In this document: in pieces, positions 23,301 to 35,264 of the stretch
Position numbering within the stretch: position 1 is the first letter of the stretch
Layout of the letters: each line of letters opens with the position of its first letter
From: Cytidiella melzeri
Lineage: Eukaryota; Basidiomycota; Agaricomycetes; Polyporales; Irpicaceae
DNA length: 64,000 nt
NCBI GenBank assembly: GCA_022592445.1
Contig: JABYQR010000156.1
Span: 37,264-101,263, forward strand
Direction: 5' to 3'
Program-made: the position numbers and the translations under genes
The notes under the pieces: model-generated
Told to the model about the DNA's origin: nothing
Seen by the model: only the letters and a program-made list of their open reading frames with translations
The model's database searches: none

Positions 23301-24048
23301 CACGACAGCGTCCACTTCATCCGCATGAGACTCCTTCTTCTCGACCAAACGGCGCTCACGCTCTTCGCGCCACCGGAGATCGTCCTCCATGCGTTCTCCG
23401 GCAAAGAAGTCTCCCATGACTGCGTTAACCTGTTGAATGAGCTGCGAAAGATGATGATACGCCTCTATGGGAGCCAGCTTGAGCTCAGTGATGAGACGGT
23501 CGAATTTGTTGATGACTAGAATTGGTTTCAGACGATCTTGCCACGCCTGCCTCAAGACGGTGATTGTCTGAGGGATTAATGTCAATGATTTGAGTGTGCG
23601 AATATGTGTTTGTAGACGCACCTGAGTGCAGACACCTTCGACTACGTCGACCAAAACAAGAGCACCGTCGCACAGACGCGATGCAGTGGAAACCTCACTG
23701 GAGAAGTCTACGTGACCGGGAGTGTCTATCATGTTTACGACATAGGTCTTCGGGGGACTTTCTAGTAGAGTCTGTCATGTTTTCTTGGACGACACACTAC
23801 TGGTGATACGTACCTCCACTGGCGGACTTGTCCATGACTTTGAATCGCAGAGAGACAGCACTACTCTCCATTGTTATCCCGCGCTCCTGCTCGTCCTCCC
23901 GGCTATCCAAGTATCTAATCTTGCCTGCCATGCGCGAAGAGATAATGTTGTTTGCAGCTAGTAGTGCGTCCATGAGTGTAGTTTTGCCGTGATCAACGTG
24001 TCCTATCGTGGTCACATTGCGAATGTAGACGGCATCGGGTGAAGCCAT
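20326..24048 (-). CDS. RIA1: Elongation factor-like GTPase 1 (60S ribosome maturation)
   Basis: EF-2-related GTPase that, with the SBDS/Sdo1 protein, releases Tif6/eIF6 from late 60S subunits in the cytoplasm. The start ATG (24048) gives a protein opening with the P-loop G-H-V-D-H-G-K-T-T. Switch I R-G-I-T-M and Switch [10 protein letters not shown] follow (about 23730), then N-K-F-D (about 23495). A large insertion in the G domain (about 23450-23260) is typical of EFL1 and absent from EF-2. EF-2-like domains II-V follow (22907-20330), ending before TAA at 20326-20328. About seven exons with short introns are visible. An earlier in-frame ATG at 24129 exists, but 24048 fits the family. Confidence 0.93.
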
Positions 24049-24252
24049 GTCGAGAACGGTGGTGGTGGTCGCGGAAACAGCGAGTAAAGTGGCTGGGATG
24101 AGTCGCAACGGGTAAATCTCCAATGCCAATCTTCGATCGGGACCGGGGAGCGTGTTCCCACGCCTCAGCCGCGGCGTCAGTGATTATTACTTACTTTCTA
24201 GCTTGCTTTTTCGACTTGAGCCACTCAAGACAGCAGTCGCAGTTGAACACAG
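24049..24252. promoter_or_regulatory. Shared divergent promoter, RIA1 and CWF19
   Basis: 204 bp separate two divergent start codons, so both promoters must overlap here. Pyrimidine-rich stretches are present near 24190-24215. No TATA box is obvious. Confidence 0.5.
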
Positions 24253-27078
24253 ATGGCAGACAGTGACCACAAACACTCCTCCAAGCACAAGCGAGCGCAA
24301 GACTCTGGCGACCAGGACACGCAGAAGAGCAAGAAGCGTCACAAGTCGCACAGGGATGAAACAAGCAAGCACAGGGAGAAGAAGAAGAAGACCAGAGACG
24401 CACCGCGCATTGTCGACGACGACACTGTAGACGACGACATGTGGGTAGAAAAGAACATAGATATGGATGGAGAATATGTAAGTACGACACCATTCATAGT
24501 GCTGTGCTCATGTGCTCATTACGCTCGCAGGCTCTTGTGACCAATATACCCACAGCAGATAGCTTGAAGCTCACTTCACGAGCCACGGTCACAGTGAATG
24601 TCCCACCCCTTCCGAAAGCCGTCGTGACAGAGTCAACTCTCAAGCGAGATGACTGGATGCTCGAGCCGCCAACTGCCTCTACTATGTCAAATCCCATAAC
24701 TCAGAAACGGCCGTCAGTCCTTGGTGACCAGTCGCTGACGGAGGGCTATGGAGAATCATCACGCGACGCCCGCTCATCTACAGGAGGTGTTGATTTCTTC
24801 TCGTCACTTGGGACTGAGCGGCAGAATAAACCCAGAGTGGATCCAACGGAGGTAAGCCTCTTGCGCAGGTGCAGTGTGCTGTGCGGCTTAGCAAATTGTG
24901 TGCACTTAGCCAAAGATTAGTCATAGGGAACTTAACACTGGCTTGCGAGAAGGCAAAACGCTGGACGAGTACGAAACCCCAGCACACAAGCTGGCTACTC
25001 CGGGTGGTCCAGGTTCGCAATGGCGTATGATGAAGCTTCGGCGGGTATATGAAACGGCGGAGGAGGAACGCAAGCCTGTTGAAGAGGTTGCTCTCGATCG
25101 TTTCGGCTCCCTGGAAGAATTCGAAGCAGCTAAGGAGGAGAAACGTGTACTGGACGAACGAGAAGGAAGGCGGTCGACGAAGGAAAGCGCGGGCAAAGGG
25201 AATGGAAAAGAACGAGAAAGTGAAACACGCTTGATGTTCACCGACGTCAGCGCGAGTGGCGCATCGAGCCGCAGTTCTTCATTCCGGCGTCCAGGGCTAG
25301 GCGATAGCACACCTTCCACGCCGTCTCCTGCAGTTGACGCACTGAAGAAAACTCAATACGACTCACTTCGACTATCGTTCAAGGGCAACACGGGTAGCCC
25401 TTTAGCCCATTTTTCTCATACGCCAGTGCCGTCGGTGATGACACCCTCAGGCAGACAAAGAGCGATGTCTCCGTCCTCACTTAACAAGCTCCAAGCAAAG
25501 GTTTTGCGCGCCAAGCTAATGGACGCACCAAATGCCGCTGTTTTAGAAAAGGAGTATGACGAAGAGGTTCGCAGAGTCAACGGAGCCGGAGACGAATACC
25601 ACGAGTCTGTGCAAACGCAAGTGGAGGTTCTCCCCACTCTCGATGCTCAAGGACGACTGTATGATGTCGGACAAGGAAAAGAGGATGGTGCATCACTACC
25701 GGGCAACCGGAAGAAGAAAGAGCAGGTGAGACACATATGGTAGCTCTAGTGGGAAAAGGCTAACTCCACGCAGGTTGAAATGCGAGATCCCAAGACCGGA
25801 GAACTGGTTCGAATTAATGCTGATGACGACACGATTACTCTCGGAGAGATGCTGCGACAAGAGCGGTTTGGTGCAGGTGCTGCTGACCAGAAGAATCTAG
25901 ATGCGCAGTTTGCTCGTGCCATCGCTACCGACGGTGGCTTCGCCGTATGCCCGTTTTTTTCTTATCCGATTAATGTTTGTGACTGACCGTTACATCACAA
26001 GGCGAATTTGGAATACATGGACGACAACGCTGAGAGGCTGGGCAGGCAGAAGATGCGTTCAGATGCCATGAAGCGACAGTTCGCTATCAACGGTGTGTTG
26101 CAATTGCTGTTCTGTAAGCACTTGTCTGACATGCTACGTCTTAGATTACAAAAAGACGCAGAAAGTTCTCGCAACTTGTCCTTTCTGCTACGGCGAAGAC
26201 GATTCACTGCCGAAAGCGCCGGTTGTTGCAATGGGCACCAGGGCGTACCTTTCGTGCACTCAATTCGAGGAGCTCGTTCCCGGCCACTGTCTCATTATCC
26301 CTATCCAACATCATCTATCCATGCTAGAAGGTGATGATGATGTATGGGATGAAATTCGGGTACGATTGTGTTGTTCTTTATCTGAATAATCCGAGCTAAC
26401 ATTAATGGTCATGCAGAATTTCATGAAGTGTCTAATGCGCATGTTTGCTGCTGAAGACAAGGGGGTGGTGTTCTACGAGACTGTCTTGTCCATCAAACAA
26501 CAGAAGCATACCTTCGTTGAATGCGTGCCCTTGCCCTGGGCCCAATTCGAGGAAATTCCGGGATATTTCAAGGTCGGTGACAACATTATGTCCTAGGAGA
26601 GCAGATTCAAAAATCTCGATGCAGGAATCTATCATGATGTCTGAGACGGAATGGTCGCAACACAAAAAGCTCATCGATTTCTCTGCGCGACCTGGGGGTT
26701 TCAGGCGAGCCATGGTACCCAACCTACCTTACTTCATGGTCCAGTTTGATTACAAAGGAGAGAAAGGTTACGGGCATGTCATTGAAGGTACGGACGAGGC
26801 GACCGAAGTAGGCAACGAAGAAGGTACGATCGACGAGGGTGCAAAAGGAGGGGGCGAGTTTCCTCGGTAGGCGCTAGCTTCACCTGTTCTCTGATTCGCA
26901 ACTGACTTGTGTATCCAGCTATTTCGCTGCCGAGATCATTGGCAATGTCATGGAGGTAGAACCGCGAAGATGGAGACATCCTCGTAAGATAGAGCTCCGT
27001 TACAGCAAAGACCGAGTCGCGAAATTCAAGAAGCAGTATGATCAGTACGACTGGACGAGTATGCTTGAGAAAGCGTGA
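24253..27078 (+). CDS. CWF19: CwfJ/Cwf19-family spliceosome-associated protein
   Basis: The family acts in pre-mRNA splicing and in handling of lariat introns; this member is nuclear by homology. ATG at 24253 opens a Lys/Ser/His-rich region typical of Cwf19. A middle region follows with R-E-L-N-T-G-L-R-E-G-K and W-R-M-M-K-L-R-R (about 24920-25050). The C-terminal CwfJ domains contain C-P-F-C-Y (about 26185), H-C-L-I-I-P-I-Q-H-H (HIT-like, about 26285) and F-P-R-Y-F-A-A-E (about 26860-26940). There is no metallophosphatase domain at the N terminus, which favours the Cwf19/CWF19L2 branch over Drn1/CWF19L1. Introns are short GT-AG (first about 24479-24530). The stop is TGA at 27076-27078. Confidence 0.9.
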
Positions 27079-27361
27079 TCATGTATTTTACTTGCATATC
27101 TGCATAACGCCTCGTAATCAATCGGTCGGGCTTGAAGCTGGAGAGTTGCGTGGTACCAATTTACTGTTTTTCTCTGACCGCGATTTTAGCGTAGAGTATG
27201 ATGTGGACGACTCGTACTGGCTGGTGAGCTCGACGGGCCAGTTTAGAATTGACCACGCCTAGTAGTAGTTGTTGGTGGGCATGTTTGATATGTGCACTTT
27301 ACTGTGCTATTGATCTCGCGTTTTCTCATCGCAACTACCAGGAGCAACAGAAGGAGCAAAC

Positions 27362-28958
27362 ATGCTGAGCTTGCGAATATCGTTGACTGCAACGTTTTCT
27401 GCAAAAAACTCTTACTATCGTCTTGTCAAGGAGCAGCTGTACGCCAGGAGATACAGTGTCTCCCCAGCAGTCGCACCAGCACCGTCTTCCGCTCTCAGGC
27501 GATCATGGCTCTATGGTAAATGCTCGTCACTCAGAAAGTCTGGCGTCGTTGTTGCTCACGCTCTATATACCCTCTCAGTACCGTCATCTTCGGACAAAAT
27601 GCTGCGAAAGTCGCTTGGTAACGACTCTGATCTCATCATCTACGACCTGGAGGACAGTGTTCCTCCATCCGCGTCGGATAAACACAGCGCACGACGTCGA
27701 CTTGTGGATTTCCTCGGGGTGAGCAAGCTTACGAATAGAGCACGAAGATATTCACTCCTTGCCAGTCCAAAGCCGCAGACGAGCTACCGCATCCTGACAG
27801 GCTCTCTGTACGGGTGAATTCCGTGACCACGCCGTTCTTCTCCGAAGACATCTCGCAGGCAGTAAGCGTTGATTCCCATATATTGCATGATTCAAGACGC
27901 TAGCATCAACTTGAATAACGTCCCTACAGGTTCAACTCCAGCCGATCCATACGCTCGTCTTGCCAAAGATCCATTCCGCCAAGGACTTGGATGCTGTTTC
28001 TTTGGAGATCTATTCCACTTTACGGAGCGGGGCCGTCAGCCAAGATCGACACAAACCTATAAAGCTGGTTGCGAGCATAGAAAGTGCAAAAGCTTTGTAC
28101 AACATTGGCGAGATCGCTGCTTGGCAATCTTCCTTTGGGTCTATGTTTGGTGGCCAACTGGCTGCATTGTTGGTGCGTGTCGGCACTAGCTGTGAGGGTA
28201 TGCAGCTTGAATCTACTCACACGAGCTCTAGTTCGCCGCAGAGGACTGTGCGCAGAAGTCTACCTATCAATATGAATATAGCTGATACACGACAGATTGT
28301 GCGGACACGTCCATCATCCGTACACCGTCACGGCAAGAACTGCTGTACACCAGATCGAAAATTGCGGTGGTAGCCAAAGTATTTAAGTTGGATGCAATTG
28401 ATATGGTTGAATCCCACTCAAATTCTCGAGGACTTATACTGACCCTTCGCGATACAGGTTTGCGTGAACTACCGAGACCTCGAATATCTCAAGGATGAGT
28501 GCGCAGATGGTCGAAGGCTAGGTTATACCGGGAAGGTAGGCCATCAACCTGGTTATCAGGTGTTGCGCACTGTAACCGCTACAATATTCAGCAAGCTATA
28601 CACCCTAACCAAGTCGACGTGATTCAGTCAACATTCGTGCCTTCGCCGCAAGGTGCGTCTGGGTTACCGCCTTCTTCGATGTCCGAACTCGGGTACATTA
28701 TACTCGCTAGAAATTCTTCGCGCTGCACGGATACTGCGACAAATGGAGAAGGCCTACGGGGAACAGAAGGGCGCATTCGGTCTCGCCGCCGACGGAGGTG
28801 GAACAGAGATGATAGATGCTCCCATGCTAAAGCAGGTGCGCTAGTGCTTTTGAGCGTGGGAACCACGTCGTAGTGACTGGTTCTACACACTTTGTTAGGC
28901 TGAGAACATCATTCGACTTGCTATGGCCGCAAACCTCGAGATACCGAAGGTGGATTGA
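27362..28958 (+). CDS. HpcH/HpaI aldolase family, citrate-lyase-beta-like protein, probably mitochondrial
   Basis: Related to CLYBL and bacterial CitE; these lyases act on short acyl-CoA substrates such as citramalyl- or malyl-CoA. The N terminus is rich in Arg, Ser and Ala, as expected for a mitochondrial presequence. Core blocks: V-P-S-S-S-D-K-M (after an intron at 27516-27578), D-L-E-D-S-V-P-P (metal and substrate loop, about 27650), I-E-S-A-K (about 28075), F-A-A-E-D (about 28230) and K-Q-A-I-H-P-N-Q (about 28590). The gene ends with TGA at 28956-28958 and has at least six exons. The exact substrate cannot be told from sequence. Confidence 0.87.
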
Positions 28959-29271
28959 CGCCGCTATTCTAATCTGAAGAGAGAGTGTGTTCCAAACAAT
29001 GTATAAGAATACTAGTGTCCAAGGCCCATGTCAGATTAGGAATGGTGGTGATGGGCCGCCGAAGTTAAGCGGTGTGTCAAAGTAATAAGAGGAGACACAT
29101 GAGAAAGAGATGTAACGTGAAGAGCTTGTGCTCAGCGGAACGTGAAGAAAGTTTGCACAGATTGGACAATGGAGAGCTGACTAAGGCCTGCAACGAAACT
29201 GTCGTCTTCCGTACGCTGTGGGGCAAAGTAAAACCCAGAGATGAGAACGAGATAGCTACAATGAGGCCATG
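28959..29271. other. Intergenic region between convergent genes
   Basis: About 310 bp between the stops of two genes on opposite strands, probably both 3' untranslated regions. A few short open frames occur; none is convincing. Confidence 0.6.
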
Positions 29272-32200
29272 TTAGTGAAGATCGACTTTCAACAGATGAT
29301 CGGCGCACCTCAAGATCAAGATGCTTCCACGATGATAGTTGCTCTTTGCCTCAATATAAGTGTAAGTCATCAAGAACACGGAAAGGATAATAGTGATCAC
29401 ATCCCAACGGGGAAAAATGAGGCTACATAGGAAGGTATCAGTTCTATAGAGCTTTTTGTCGACGAGATGCAACATACGTGAATGTGTCTGAAACAGAGCC
29501 CATTTGGTTCGGAGCATACCAGGCTGAGAAAGCAACCATAGCCGGAATTTGCAAGAGACAAACTTGTAGTGCATATGCTGAACCAATCTCCATGCTGTGG
29601 CATATGAGTACAAGTACGTACTCTATGTTCATTAGCATTGCTCACCTTAAGGCAATATTGCCATTCAACGCGAAGGAGATGGCGTTCATGAACTCCGTCG
29701 TATTAGGCACTAGCGCAAAGAGGGTCACTCCAAGGAATTTCTCATCGATTCCTGATCCCTCCAAGACAACGTCGACCACGTCAACCAAGATCTCTGAGTT
29801 TAACGAATCAGTACGATAAAAGCACTATTACTTGGTTTTACTTACCGGCAATGGCGGCATATAGCGCCGTACATAGAAGCAAGACACTAGCACTCGTCGT
29901 TCTGCTCCAGGAAGGGCCCTCGTGACCACCATGCCCACCTGAGACTGCTTCAATTTCAGTTGAGGTACGAACTCGGGCAGGAGAGTGAGCTTGAGTCTGC
30001 TGGTGTCTGAGCGCACTGACAGTGGCGACAGCGACAGCCCTTGTGAAGTCATCTGGAGAGATTGTCGGTCCTAGGTTGAGCGGGTGTATGCCGGTATCTT
30101 TGATAGCGTGATCAACACTCTCGAGCAGCGGATTAAGGACCGCTTGATTTGCGACAGGCGGGTCGGCGTAAGAGATTTTTCGTCCGCTTTGAGAAGGTGT
30201 GGAGGCCGCCTGGCTAGTAGATGCGTGCGACGGGGTTAAGACGTTCACTGTAGGGATGTTATCGTACGGTCTTGGCACTGGTGTCTGACTGCGAGAATTA
30301 TAAATGCTCTCTGAGGTGTTGAGAATGCTTGGCTTGCGAGTGATGGAAGGGCGAATGTGCAAAGTATTTGGAATTAATCGTTGGTATAATGAGACACGAT
30401 GTTGTTGGGCGGGATCCAGAGGTACATCCATGGGATGCATGAGTTGTTGCGGGTTTTGCCAGATCTGGGACGCGTGAGTTCGGAGGGAGAACCACAGTCC
30501 AATGAGGTACGACTGAGACAATGAATTCAATGAATAGTACCAGACTCATCAGAAGCAAGACGTACGAGTAGCAAAACAGCCGCACAGAAGAACATAAGCT
30601 GTTTGACGGTGGATTGATAGAACGGATCCCCAACGGGGTCGGGATGCTCATAGTAACAGTGTTTGCAGATCCATGGGACACCATCGAGAGATCCTAGCGT
30701 CGTTTGATCGGGACAGCCTTCACAGACCAGTTGAAACTGAGTGCGGGTGTCAGTCACTGCACTTGGTAGCTAAAACTGATTTTGACATACGCTTCCATAT
30801 GTCTGGTAGAACAAGGTGGGCGTAATTGTACCAATGAATGCCATGATCAATAGCATACTCGTTACGCCAGCACTCTTCGCATTGAATTTCATCTCCTTCT
30901 TCTTGAGTGCGCCGCTGCACATGCTCATGCCAGGCATAAGCAGTACCCCGGCGAGTAGACTGCCCACGATAGAGCCTTCTACCAGATGTCCTCTTTGCTC
31001 CGTTAATGCAATACCGTAGAGGATAATCTCGATTATAGAGCCAAATGTCGCATTGATTACAGCGCCCATGCCGATGGATGATTGAGCAGAGATAGATGCG
31101 ACAGCCATGCCGATGAAGTAGGACAGGGGAATGACACTCGCTAGGCTCATGACAAAAAGGAGAGGACGAGCCGCGATGAAAGCCAGGACAGCCGGTACAT
31201 GCCTTCCGGTGCGCTCGAGCTTATCGGCGTAGGGCAACAAGATGAAACCGTCGAGGATAACGAGGAACACAACCGGAAGGAGGTTCACGAACATTATGTT
31301 CACACCCCCGACAGTGTACTTGTAGAATTTCCACCCGAAGGCGCGGTAAGTGCAGAGTAGGACAGTGGATCGCGGCGCGCCAGAAGGAGCAGCTTGGCCC
31401 GCGGAGAGGCGAGGGTGTTTGAAGGCGATAGACGGTTCTGAGGTTGCGCGCTCTTCCGTTCCATTCTGCGAGGCTGTCTCAGGCAATGGTACGGACACGG
31501 CTACGACTGGAGCAGCGCAAAAGCGTATGTGTGAGGAGTGCTGGTAGAGATATTGGATCAGTGCCCAGTTCAGCTTAGCCATCGGGACTGTGAATACAAG
31601 TCCCCAGCATATTATACAAACAAGAAACATCAGCGGAGCAATGAAGAGGGTAAGGGCAATCCAAAAGCAAATCTTGCCCAGCCAACTAGCCGAGGGCTTC
31701 TTGCCATTGTCCGAGTAGATATAAGACGGCCTGGTCGCACCATACGATTTTGAAGGTTCCAGCGGAGAAGGTCTCTGTAATAGCGAGGTGCTTTCTGTGG
31801 AAGGTAGGGCGGGATCCCAAGATACCGTTGTGGAATGCTGCACAGTCCGAGGCGTAACTGTGGACAAGTCGGCTTGAAGATTGTGTGCAGGCATTGGAGT
31901 ATCCGTAGATCCTCCCCCGCTCGTGTGCTCGACTGTCCCATTAACAGTTTCTTCATCTTCCGGTACAGGGCCGAAGTCTCCTTCGACATACTTTCCGAAT
32001 GGCCAGGCGATATACCACCCAAGTCCGTAGACAAGGTTAGAGTACTGCCTCCCACCTAGCGGGATGAAGTGTAGGACAGCAGCGACCACGAGACACACCA
32101 ACGCCAGCCACCAGCCAAACGCGACCGTCCAAAATATATTGCCCGGGAGCAAGTGCCGCTCTGCCTGAGCAGAGGGAACGGAATGCAAGGCCTGATCAGC

Positions 32201-32773
32201 ATATCGGGTCACCGAACGCGACTTTTTGTACAACGCCGGCTTCCAGATAGGCAAACCGAAAGGATGCTCGACGTTGATCAACGACTGACGCTCTTTAACG
32301 GTGATAGGGTCCTCATCCCTCTGTGAGCTTGAGTCGTCGTCGAGGTCAGGGTCTGGATCTCCTGGATCTCTAGAGTAACCCTCTCGTCCCCCTTCCTCTA
32401 TATCGTCCTCCTCTTCGCGCAGCAAACGCCCTTCGTCTCTATAGGCTCTACCTGCAGCTCTGGAGCTTGCCACGCTTGTACTTCTAGTGCGAGGCCGCTT
32501 TATTGATGTAGTGGACATGGCATGCGAAAGCTGAGGGTAGTGGCTTCGTCGCGGTGGTGGAGACGCTGCGCGTCCTTGTTGCGGAAAGTAAGAGGTGCCC
32601 TGGTGGTGGTGAGAGGGTGTCTCGACTGCTGACCACTGTGAGGTATGGCTGAAGGTTCGATGGGGTACTTGGCGACCTTGAGCATACGAAGTGTGAGTGG
32701 GAGTGGTTGAAGCAGTCGTGTTGGGGGATGGATCCTCCGGCACGTCGTCGAACGGCGTGGCAGGGTTCGACAT
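29272..32773 (-). CDS. VNX1: Vacuolar cation/H+ antiporter, Vnx1-type CAX family
   Basis: Exchanges protons for monovalent cations or calcium across the vacuole or endomembrane. The start ATG is at 32773. A Ser/Pro/His-rich cytosolic N terminus (about 150 residues) precedes an acidic patch and the Vnx1-specific block I-T-V-K-E-R-Q-S-L followed by H-P-F-G-L-P-I-W-K-P (about 32310-32245). Transmembrane segments begin about 32140. The first CAX repeat has G-A-V-I-N-A-T-F-G-S-I-I-E (about 31060) and the second has L-V-P-N-T-T-E-F-M-N-A (about 29710-29680). The linker (30500-29900) is long and Ser/Thr-rich. The last exons end with TAA at 29272-29274. The N-terminal length and W-K-P block separate it from the shorter Vcx1 antiporters. 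Confidence 0.88.
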
Positions 32774-33103
32774 GGCCTGTGAAGCGTGCTGTCGTGCGCG
32801 TTTGTCGTGGCAGAGAGATGAGTGAGCTGCGACTTGGAGGGGCAGGAAGAGGTCGCTGCGACGGTTGCTGGACCATTTGGACGAGCATGACGCCCCCACA
32901 ACCTGGCTGATTGCCGGCGGCACCTAACACTTGTCGGGTTCCCTCTCCCCTCCTGCCACAAAGCGATTGTCAACTATTATAAATCCACTATAAGACATTA
33001 TAAGGCGGGGTATGCTACGCTACCGTGTGTCGTGACTAGACAACTCTCATAGGGTATATCCAAGCCCTCCAATATTCGCACACTCTCAAGTCGTATATCC
33101 ATT
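32774..33103. other. Intergenic region upstream of VNX1
   Basis: About 330 bp holding the VNX1 promoter and the 3' flank of the next minus-strand gene. An imperfect TATAA-like repeat lies at about 32976-33005. No gene is supported. Confidence 0.5.
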
Positions 33104-35053
33104 CTACAGCTTCAGCAGTTTCTCCCGCAACTCTGCTCCCTTCAGCCGCGCACGTAGGTACTCAATTCGTGCCTCGTATCGTGCAGTCACCTCCGAGCGT
33201 CGTTTCCGAATATCTGCCATCTCCACTTCCAGCGCGAGAATATCTTCGTCGTCCCCGACATTCTTGACCGACTCGCTGTACTGCGACTCATCTGCAGAAA
33301 ACGGCATACGTGAGAGCTTGGTCAAAGTCGAGCTCTTCAGGGGTGAAGGCACATAGGACGCTCCGGTTTCGGATACTGTCGGCAAATGCAAATGACTGGA
33401 GCTACCCCGCAAGTTGAGACTGGACGTGCTGCCGAGGCCCAACCTCCCAAGAGATTGCGCGCTATTCTTATGTCGAGACGATATGGAGGATATCGAAGTC
33501 TTCCTGCTGAGTGTGATTGGCTGAAATACCGGCGCACTATTACTTGTGTTCAGCTGTCGTGGACGACTGCGGACCGTGGGGGACAGTTTTTGGGACAAGG
33601 CTGTTCGCCCAGAGCTAGCGGAAACGATGGACATGGCATCAGCGTCCTTGCCTGTTCTCACCGATGCCGGCTTAGACGACGGCAGAGGAAATGTTTTCCA
33701 CGGCGCATCGCTGTCCGAGGGCGAGGTTATCAGAGACGCGGAGGCTAGTGGGACATTGCCTGGCCGTCTCTGCTGACGCACAAGCGTGCTCAGCTCTAGG
33801 CCATTGAATGCGTCCAGCAATCGTCGACCTTCAGCTTCCATATGTTCAATCTCCTGCCTGATTTCCGCCGATGTCTGGAGGCGTTCGTCGTCCTCTTCTA
33901 GAGAGTCGATGAGACTCATATGAGCGTTCTTAATCTCTGGGCTTAGATGCCCACCGGGAAACGAGGACGGAGGAACAGAGGGTAAGCGACGAACCGCCTT
34001 TTCGGGCGTTCGGGGCGTTCGAAAGACCTGTGATGCCGTTGTACGGTCGTACATAGTATGCCGAGAAGAGTGCGTGTCTCCATCATAAATGCTGCGTGCG
34101 TGCTCCGCACGGAGTGAGCTCACGCTATGTTGCTTGGACATGGGGACCGCGAAGGTAAATCTATCTGGTGTCCGTGGTGTCGACATGAGGCTTCCAGCGT
34201 CGCTTGTTTTTGAGTCGATAACAATAGATGTCCTCCGTTTGCCTGATGGCCGTCGTAGGAAACCAGAGACAGTGGAGGTGAACGACCGCTTTGATGATAG
34301 AGAGGGCGTTCGAGTTTCGCTCGGAGCTACTGATGACGGATATCTTTGGTGGGTAGAGGACCCTAAGACAATCAAGCTGTTGGAAGAAGGCTGGAGGGCG
34401 AGACACGAGGCCGTACCTGCCAAATCACTGTGATCGCGCGATGCCGCAGCTACTGGCACAACTGGAGTCTCTGCAGGCACGGTCGATCCTGCGGCAAGTC
34501 TTTCGAACAAGCTCTGACGTAGAAGGCGATACTCATCATCGCTGTGATTATTCTATCAATCCAGTTGCCATCTCTCCATGAGAATAAAACGAACACCCAC
34601 TCTAGAAGACCCTGGGAGTTGGCCAGAGCAAGTTCATTCAGGCGCTGTGCCAGAGTAATCCTATCAAGCCCTTGAGTTATACGACCTGGAAGCATACTCG
34701 AGAACTCACGTTACAACGTCAGTGGATATTCGGGTCGTCTCTGAGGGTACTTTAAGGGAAGGCGGTCTCGGGCGTAGTGCAGACGAGGCGGATGGCTTGT
34801 GAGAGCTGCCCGAGCCATGAGTAGCGAGTGTGTCTTGTGGGGAATGAGAGAGAGATATGGCTTGAGAAGTGGACGAAGGGGACGAGCTTTGGGTTTTCTG
34901 CTTGCCGTACTGTAGGTGGCCGATTGTGAGTGTCTGTAGCGGTGAAAAGCATAGAACACGCACGAATCGTGAACGAATGACGCGAATGACAGGGCCGTCG
35001 TTGGTAAGTGGCTGTTCTGGTTGCTCTGGCCGTCTTGAGGAGAAGAAACCCAT
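33104..35053 (-). CDS. Hypothetical fungal protein with C-terminal coiled coil
   Basis: ATG at 35053 opens M-G-F-F-S-S-R-R, which looks like a myristoylation or membrane-targeting start but is unproven. After introns come an L-x-L-A-x-x-N-S-Q-G-L-L-E block, the block D-E-Y-R-L-L-R-Q-S-L-F-E-R-L (about 34545-34500), and a long Ser/Thr/Pro-rich disordered region. The last 60 residues (about 33280-33104) form a heptad-rich coiled coil. I recognise no characterised family, although the first blocks look like conserved fungal proteins of unknown role. It is divergent from ERG24 across 211 bp. Confidence 0.72.
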
Positions 35054-35264
35054 CTCTAAAGCTTTATGCTAGCTTCATACTTGGCCGCAAGCAACAGCAG
35101 CCAAGTCGGGATCGCGCGCCATTATCGCCTCTATTTATGTGATATGCTCCCAATATGTCAAGAATAAGTCCGGCGCTCAATTAATTGCTCGTACGACGCG
35201 CTGCGCCAATCACACGCATGAAGGAGGTGGCCTTCTCTCTCACCAACATTCACCATCTCCTGCG

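Noticed and set aside
24049..24129. Earlier ATG for RIA1 at 24129
   Set aside because: The extra 27 residues are not typical of EFL1, while the ATG at 24048 places the GTPase P-loop at the usual distance.
31835..32059. Plus-strand open frames opposite VNX1, and similar frames opposite other genes
   Set aside because: They lie wholly inside well-supported genes on the other strand and show no domain or conservation.
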